Positions 57,850 through 64,000 of a stretch of DNA of 64,000 bases are shown here, in pieces (positions within the stretch are counted from its first letter, which is position 1; the number at the start of each line of letters is the position of its first letter). The translations under genes and the position numbers were made by a program. This DNA comes from Sclerodactyla briareus (Eukaryota; Echinodermata; Holothuroidea; Dendrochirotida; Sclerodactylidae): the NCBI GenBank assembly GCA_026419785.1, contig JAODTK010005611.1, forward strand, positions 276,001 to 340,000. Reading direction: 5' to 3'. Below the pieces are notes generated by a model. The model was not told where the DNA came from and did no database searches. It was given only the letters and a program-made list of their open reading frames with translations.

Positions 57850-59640
57850 AGTGCTCACCTGGTTCCCATGGTAATATGGGTACATCCCTTTGAGCACTTC
57901 AGCCGAGAGGCGCAAATATAAATACCAAATATTACAATATGCAGAGGCCCATAAATAAAAATGGTGGGAGCAAACGATTTCCTACGGCCGATAGTGGTTG
58001 GGGCATTTGCTGCGACATTAACCATTTGAAGAGCTTGCAAATTAGTCTGGGCATCATGCGAACTCTAATTCGCCAGCAAAATTATTTTGCCAAAGCAAGG
58101 CATGCATGACAGAAAGGTTCCGACCTAATATAACAACAAATTGTGATCTAGACTTTAGAACGATGGTATATTTGTCAATATTTCTTTACACACAAAACCA
58201 TGACATACCTTCATCGCTTAGAGATGACCCGAGAAAAACAGTAACCACGATGCATGAACGGTATTGAGGCAGAATAGTAACCATGAATTAATATCACAAA
58301 GAGGATTGTATACATCGTAATACATAGGCTATTATGGACGTTGACCTTAGAATTTAGACATGCTGTCCGGAAAGTGACCCCACCGATTAGTAGCTTGTCC
58401 ACTGAACAGTACAATAATTTACTCAGGAAATTATAACAAGCAAAATTTCGTCACGAGAATTAATCAATTACAGGGTAATCATGCATGGGTCTCCAGTCTG
58501 CATGAATGTCCATAAATGATGAGATGAGACGAGAAAATGAGATCAAAATAGTTGATTTGTTCAAAGATCGAGATAGTTAATGCAACCTGAAATACATGAA
58601 AATACCTAAAAATACGAAATAACACGCAATCTGCCTACATTTGTAATGTTGCAATAAATGTGTGTTGTGAATGAACGTGGTATAAGACAGCCGTTTGAGC
58701 CTTGACCTTTGCGGGAAACCGGAAAGTGACTCCACGAGGGGCTTTGTACAGGTAGCCGTCTGAGGAAGTAATATTGGGAACAATTACAGGAGAGTAATCG
58801 ATCGTTAACAGAGCCAATGTGTGGGTAAACTTAGAGGAAGAGTTAAGGTAATTGTAGCCGAGGATCATGAGGTGCGGAGATTGTCCTTTCTGAGAAACCC
58901 GGCAAAGGTCTGCATTAGAAACCTAATTCTGGACGACCTTTTCAGTCACTATTCCCGTGTTTGACATACGACAATCATACCTCGTGAACCACGACCGAAA
59001 ATATTAATAAGAAATGCAATCGCTTGATCGGACATGAATAAAGTTATCTATTCTCAAATGCCCTTCACCTTGCCCGTGGACTAGGGATTGTATAACATAC
59101 ATCGTTTTTTTTCTGGCTCCTGGGGGGGGGGGGCGGCCGCCCGAATCGCAGGGTAGCCCCGCGTCGCCGCTACCTGGATATAGCGGAACTCCCCAACCAA
59201 TAATACTCCGATTTCCTTTTTATCATCGTAAGGTCTTCGAATAACACCCCTCTAAGATCCCTCTCTCCGCCCCCCCCCCTTCTCCCCTCAAGGTCGCCCT
59301 CCCTTCCATATTCCCTAAGATCTCACCAAAAGTCGTCGTTTCTGCGACCTACTTGAAACCCTGTCAAATTTGTACAATCCCGCGAAGGGTAAACATTCTA
59401 CAGTAACTTAAGGCTATGGATTCCATAGATGCGACCACCCTGTGATAACCATGACGTTGCGAGAGAGGTTGATATTTGGAAGGAATCCAACTGTATGATA
59501 ATGTAGAGGGCCATAAATATCTGGCAACCCATGGAAAAGAACAACGTTGAATTGCTTCATTTGGAAGATGTGCCATAGAATCAATGTGTGACAATAATGC
59601 CGCATCACGCACGACACGTGGTAATTTTGGCCCACCTACT
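57850..59640 (-). other. Diverged local duplication, unassigned
   Basis: Segments 57850-58040 and 59400-59640 align loosely: GAGG(C/G)CCATAAATA on the plus strand, with matching spacing to a GGTTCC/GATTCC block. Segments near 58340-58390 and 58690-58740 share CCGGAAAGTGAC(T/C)CCAC after GACCTT. The minus-strand frames across them are hydrophobic in places, but the family is not recognised. Confidence 0.35.
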
Positions 59641-60244
59641 CGGTGTTCTTTCCATTCTATTTAGATTGTTCCTTCCATTTTGCTGTTAGCTGTACGGATC
59701 TTGTCCCTGTCTACGCAAAACGCAACTGCAGCTCATTCAGGCACGTCTGTCACGCCTGGATTATTGTAATCACTTTTGAGCACTGCCAATGGAAACGAAT
59801 CCACCGGTTACAAATGTTTGCAAAACAACTCGGCTAGACTTGTCACGAAGGGGCACAAGCGTGACAGGGCTTCTTCCAATCTCGTTGCGTTACACTGGTT
59901 AACCCATTCGGTTGTGTATGAAATTCTCGACAGTAACGTCACAACTCATCAGAATCTGAGTGACATGGTTATCCCATAGTCCATCCCGTGCACTTTGTTC
60001 TTCTGATGACACTACACTGCTCCAGTGCCCCAGATACAGGTCTGTTAGGGGATCTGGTTCGTTTAGATCCAGTGCCCCACAGGTTTGGAACTCGGGCCCT
60101 TCCACGCAGCATCAGGAAGGCCGATATTGGATGCGTTAGGCGGAGCTTTAAAAATCATTTCTTCCCGCTGGCCTTTGAGACATTTTATAGCGCATAGACA
60201 TGTTTTTACCACATTGTTGCGCTATATAAGTTAACATATTATTA

Positions 60245-60283
<39 letters not shown>
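59640..60283 (+). mobile_element. CR1/L2-type LINE 3' end with (ATT)n tail
   Basis: Read plus across frames: RLDYCNH, NNSARLVTKGHKRDR, LVALHWL, LSDMVIP, RFGTRALPRSIRKAD, FKNHFFPLAFETFY, then a stop. A GCGCTATATAAGTTAACAT 3' segment leads into (ATT)n (60237-60283). The order SRLDYCN, Q-NxAARLV, LHWLP, SLPxxIRxAxxxxxFKxxLKTHLF is the C-terminal signature of CR1/L2 elements, and the short 3' UTR ending in a simple repeat is the clade's hallmark. Several frameshifts; 5' truncated. Confidence 0.85.
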
Positions 60284-60378
60284 GTATGATTTTTTTTTGT
60301 TTCATTCTTACTCGCATGAGTCGCCATCATTCAAGTCTGCCGCATACGACAACGCATCTATGGGATCCCCGCCTGAAT

Positions 60379-60922
60379 GTAGGATTCCATTGCTGCGGAT
60401 GCGGGGTGCGGTATATAAAGGTAAAAATCGGATTTTTACGCTGACAGAGAAGCGGATAGAGTGAAAACAGAATACAGGCAGCCCATGGTATACGGAGAGG
60501 CGATTGGAAATCAATGTCCGTATTATTGGAATCTAACTTTGAGGTGGGATTCCGTATGTGTGGATGCGGATTGCGATATGACACCATGAATAATAAGTAT
60601 TCTTATATGCTGTTTTCAATTTGCAGAGATAGGCTGAGGCAAACTTGATTCCAAATGGAATTAAAACGGGCTCTGCGTAGGCGAAATTACCACTTTTACA
60701 AATGCGGCGTTGCAGAATTGATGCCGCATATCGCAATGGATTCCATGGAATATATCCCTCATGATGCCATCATGTCTGATAAATGAAATGCCCTGATTTA
60801 TATGGTCTTTCGGCATCATCGTACAGTACACCTGACCTCATTCACTCCCATATATCAACATGAAATTCTGATTTTATATTCATATCGCACCCCGCATACG
60901 CACTTAGGGAATCCTACCCTAG
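60379..60922. mobile_element. Nested inverted-repeat element (MITE-like)
   Basis: The outer inverted pair is 60379-60417 (GTAGGATTCC...GCGGATGCGGGGTGCG) and 60881-60922 (inverted). The inner pair is 60545-60581 (GGGATTCCGTATGTGTGGATG) and 60720-60748 (inverted). All four arms share a GGATTCC...TGCG(G/A)ATGCGG(G/A)(G/T)TGCG core. No coding potential. It directly follows the LINE tail. Confidence 0.6.
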
Positions 60923-60929
60923 AGCCTAA

Positions 60930-61800
60930 AGGGGAGGTGTTTTGTGAATATAAAGGCCTGTGTAAAATGTGACCATGTTAAGCCACTCTTTACAAAATTA
61001 GATTGCAGCTTTACAGACACTCAAAAACACAAACACACAATCACAACGGACACCTTCAGAATTGCATACATTTGCTGGAACAACCCCATGGCTGCTCACC
61101 ACAGGGTACCTCAGGAATAGGTCATAACCACCACAAGTGTTTCCATAGCAACCGTTCCTATTGCAACTCGGTGAATATACGGTTGAATGGCATACTGACT
61201 ACAAACTCTTATCCGGCCCACCGGGACCGATAAGGTAAAAAAACTATACAGGGCTGTATTTGACGAAGTTTCAGGTGTTGTTTGGTCACCTAACAAAAAG
61301 TCGCTTTCCAAATCTATATCCTCCAATACAGAGTATAAAATGTACTCAATTATTTGGAACCTTTTTTTTTTAAAAAAGTGGAAGCGGAAAGCCAGGAAAT
61401 GAGTAACGGCTTAATCGGGGAGCTCACCTTCCAAGGGTTGCAAGGAGTGTGCAGAAACATTCACTTCAAAAACGTGTTTAGCATAAACATTTTCAAAACT
61501 TTCTGACATCATTTCATTCCAACCGACTGTAACAGAATACAGTAACAAATTTGACGGACCAGGCAAAATGGCCCTGGCGCGGATCTCTCTGCTGCAAGCT
61601 AGGCCAAACACTGATATCCAGTTGATTGAAAGTCACGGGTTGTTTGCAATACCGTTTCTCCCTACAGGAGTAAGCGACACAAGATGTGGTTCTTGTTGGC
61701 ATATTCTTGATCGTTACACTGGGGAAACCAGTGACCAGCGAGAGCTCCGGTAAGAATCTTGAACTTTTGTTCCTGACGAGTCGGAGATCTGCAGTTCATG
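60930..61800. other. No recognised gene
   Basis: Open frames at 61003-61233 and 61568-61753 are unrecognised. Confidence 0.3.
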
Positions 61801-61805
61801 AATAG

Positions 61806-61882
61806 GTGTGTGGTGTGGTGTGTGTGTGTGGTGTGGTGTGTGTGTGTGTGTGTGTGTGGGTGTGTGTGTGTGTGTGTGTGGG
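61806..61882 (+). repeat. (TG)n microsatellite
   Basis: TG repeats with TGG interruptions, giving spurious cysteine/valine- and histidine/threonine-rich frames on the two strands. Confidence 0.95.
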
Positions 61883-61889
61883 TATTGTG

Positions 61890-63100
61890 TGCATGGCCGT
61901 GACCGGACCCCAACCAAGATGGTTGCTTTATACTCGTATTATGTTCTTAATGTCGAGTATATGAACCCATTGTTTTGGGGTCAGATCAGACGTCAGAGGT
62001 CACTGAGGTCACGTCACCAGAGTTCTCAGTATGAAATCCTGCTTATGGTAAACACGATAGGACCATCGGTTGGTTGAAATTTGCTGATAGCTTCTCTATG
62101 GGGAAACGGGAACCTATGCTTTGGTCTAGGTCGGGGTAAATTTAGTCAAAAATAAAAAAAAAAATTGTGGATGAGCTGAACCACTAGTGTTTCGTGTGAT
62201 TTCCTTTGCAAAATACAGGAAGTGGCTGAAATAACAAAACGACACAGAAGTTTCACAAAACCGGAGAGATAAGTCGGACAATCATTGACCTATTGGTTAT
62301 CCATTTTCCGAGAATTTTGACACAAAATGCAACAGAAATACAACAATTGGTGATTTCTTCTTATTTCGGAACCAATCTAATCTCTAAATGGCTTGAAGAT
62401 AGTGGGAAGTCATCATCATATCGGGAACCACGACTTTCAGAATGTAAACAAGTAATTGAAATCTGTAAGTTATTCAAATCGCAGACATTATAAATAAAAT
62501 GGCTAGCAAGTACCCCCCTGCAATTCAAAATTTTGGTATCTTTGGGAGGAAAGTTTGTTATTGGATTGATTTATATTGTTGGAAAATTTAAAATATAAAA
62601 TTTAAAATAGATAACATCCCGGGAATAGGAACTGACTACAGTCTTCCATTCAACCCCTTGCCCCATATTCGCACTTTCGATATAGAAGGACGTTTTCGCC
62701 TGGCCAGGAGGTGGAGTTGTTGACTATGAGAGAAGAGTAGAAGTCCTCGTCGTGCGAATGGGGAAACGATCGTGACGAGAAGTGGAGGTATGCGGACGCC
62801 AGGTTCATTGGCCGGATACGGGTAAAGCCACGCCCTCCTGGCACGATTCAGCACATAGGTGGATGGACCGGGCCGATTTGGCTCGACGGGGTCGGCTGCG
62901 AAGGGATTGAGGCGACCTAAAATGCCACCATCAGGCCATCGGAAGCCCCTACGTCATACACTCGAAGACGCTGGGGTCTCTTTTCCGGTTCATGAAAGGG
63001 TACGTTCTCAGTTTACCACTGGTTTGATAGTTCAACTGAAAAAATGAGAAAATGTTAGTATGTGACATTAATTACTCCATTCAAATAGTGTGTATTCTTT
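61890..63100. other. No recognised gene
   Basis: An open frame at 62293-62493 ends in TAA with AATAAA a few bases later. The product is unrecognised. Confidence 0.3.
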
Positions 63101-63105
63101 GCTAC

Positions 63106-63359
63106 CTCCAGATTGGAGTGGAAGAAAGTGTGGACTTGGTTTCTCCTGAATCCTGTTGTGGCATCAGTTCGGAGAGTATGATATTCCCGGCCTTTATTCC
63201 CACATTAATTTGGACACGCAGGTCCTGGATGGTCCGCATAGGGCTATTTGGTCCAACTGACATTATGTGGCAGTTGACGAATTTACTAACTGACCTTCCT
63301 CCAAGAGGCTCTGGCTTGATGATCCTACCGGAAACTACTAGCGTCGCGTACATACCCAC
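63106..63359 (-). CDS. Exon-like open frame, unknown
   Basis: A minus-strand frame of about 84 codons reads VSGRIIKPEPLGGRSVSKF, then QDLRVQINVGIKAGNIILSEL, and ends at CTGGAG followed by GTAGCA, a plausible donor. The composition is protein-like but I cannot place it in a family. The opposite strand is also open over the same interval and preceded by a pyrimidine-rich AG acceptor-like site (63110), so strand and reality are both uncertain. Confidence 0.22.
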
Positions 63360-64000
63360 ATGACAATGGAGTTAGAGGCAGCCCATCGCCATCCCACAAC
63401 TGCTAATCAGATGATATTAAACTGATAATTTAGCCCTATTCATGAACATAAATCACTGTTTCTTGACATGAGAATCGCTTCTTCTTACATATATGCTTCC
63501 TCTCATTTTTTCAACATCTCATATGTTTGTGGTGCCCCCCCAGAAGTACATTTTTTTGCCTCCACTTGCCCCCCCCCTTGGAGGTCTGTGTGTACATGTT
63601 CATATGGTTTCCCATCTTTATGGATATCATTATTCGCCACCACTGCTGATCAGCTGTAAGTTTGCTACCCAAATTGAGAGTCTGTCGTCAACCTACTTCT
63701 CTCCAATCGCTTAGCACCTTAAAAATCTTAAACTCACTATTTCTGTTGTATATACGTAATTCTTTTTTGGAGCTCCTTAGCCCTGGCAGCGCATTGAGCA
63801 GATTTAGTTCTGGATTCTGTGCTTTACAAGACTTTGAGTGCAAATTCAATTTTGTAGGCATTCTGTTTCCCATTTTGGATCACAAAGGTATGGGTCCCTT
63901 ACTGGTTCAAGTTTGTGGATCACTGTCACAGTGTCCCTGGTCACGTGTCCTGACAAGATGTGTACTTTACTGTGATACTGTTAGTATATGAGTGAGAGTG
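63360..64000. other. No recognised gene
   Basis: AT-rich, with C runs at about 63535 and 63570. The plus frame at 63662-63991 is unrecognised. Confidence 0.3.

Noticed and set aside
61714-62077. Cysteine- or histidine-rich frames near 61.8 kb
   Set aside because: Both are readings of a (TG)n microsatellite.

Overview
The window is animal nuclear DNA: AT-rich, intron-rich, and dense with LINE, SINE, MITE, hAT-like, Helitron-like and fold-back elements. I see no bacterial operon, CRISPR array, rRNA or complete tRNA gene. The protein content, the CR1/L2-type LINEs, the recurring TAGGCCTA palindromes and a TU-like fold-back transposon suggest a marine invertebrate deuterostome. A sea cucumber or another echinoderm is my best guess; this is inference. 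Exon 3 of the main gene and several repeat pairs carry many 1-2 base indels, and G/C homopolymers are frequent, so part of this sequence looks like imperfectly polished long-read assembly.

The main gene is an RNF11 orthologue on the minus strand, spanning 2522-19358. Exon 1 (19254-19358) carries the MGNC lipidation start and a PPPPY motif. Exon 2 is 9868-10015, and exon 3 (2522-2679) encodes the RING-H2 finger. Splice sites and intron phases fit together. The two introns (about 9.2 and 7.2 kb) are filled with transposable-element debris: a TIR element family (MITE-A), a hAT-like element with an 8-bp target duplication, Helitron-like minisatellite elements, LINE 3' fragments and a tRNA-derived SINE.

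From 19.8 to 33 kb lie a Helitron-like copy, a LINE carrying endonuclease and reverse-transcriptase domains (minus strand, 22.0-23.6 kb), a PIF/Harbinger transposase fragment (24.2-24.5 kb), a candidate minus-strand promoter and first exon with ZNF143-like motifs (25.1-25.3 kb), microsatellites, a roughly 0.93-kb tandem duplication (29.4-31.4 kb) and two further LINE ends. From 34 to 47 kb there are a non-autonomous hAT-like element, a 24-bp palindromic minisatellite domain (37.3-39.2 kb), a long (TA)n tract, a tRNA-like sequence, a LINE palm fragment and a candidate CRE-containing promoter with an untranslated first exon (46.5-46.7 kb).

From 47 to 64 kb there are another MITE-A copy, a second full Helitron-like copy in inverted orientation, a 3.05-kb fold-back element with 1.36-1.39-kb arms and an 8-bp target duplication, a second copy of the hAT-like element, a CR1/L2 LINE 3' end with an (ATT)n tail, and a nested TIR element. 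Apart from RNF11 and two possible first exons, I cannot support host protein-coding genes here; most open frames are short or lie inside repeats.
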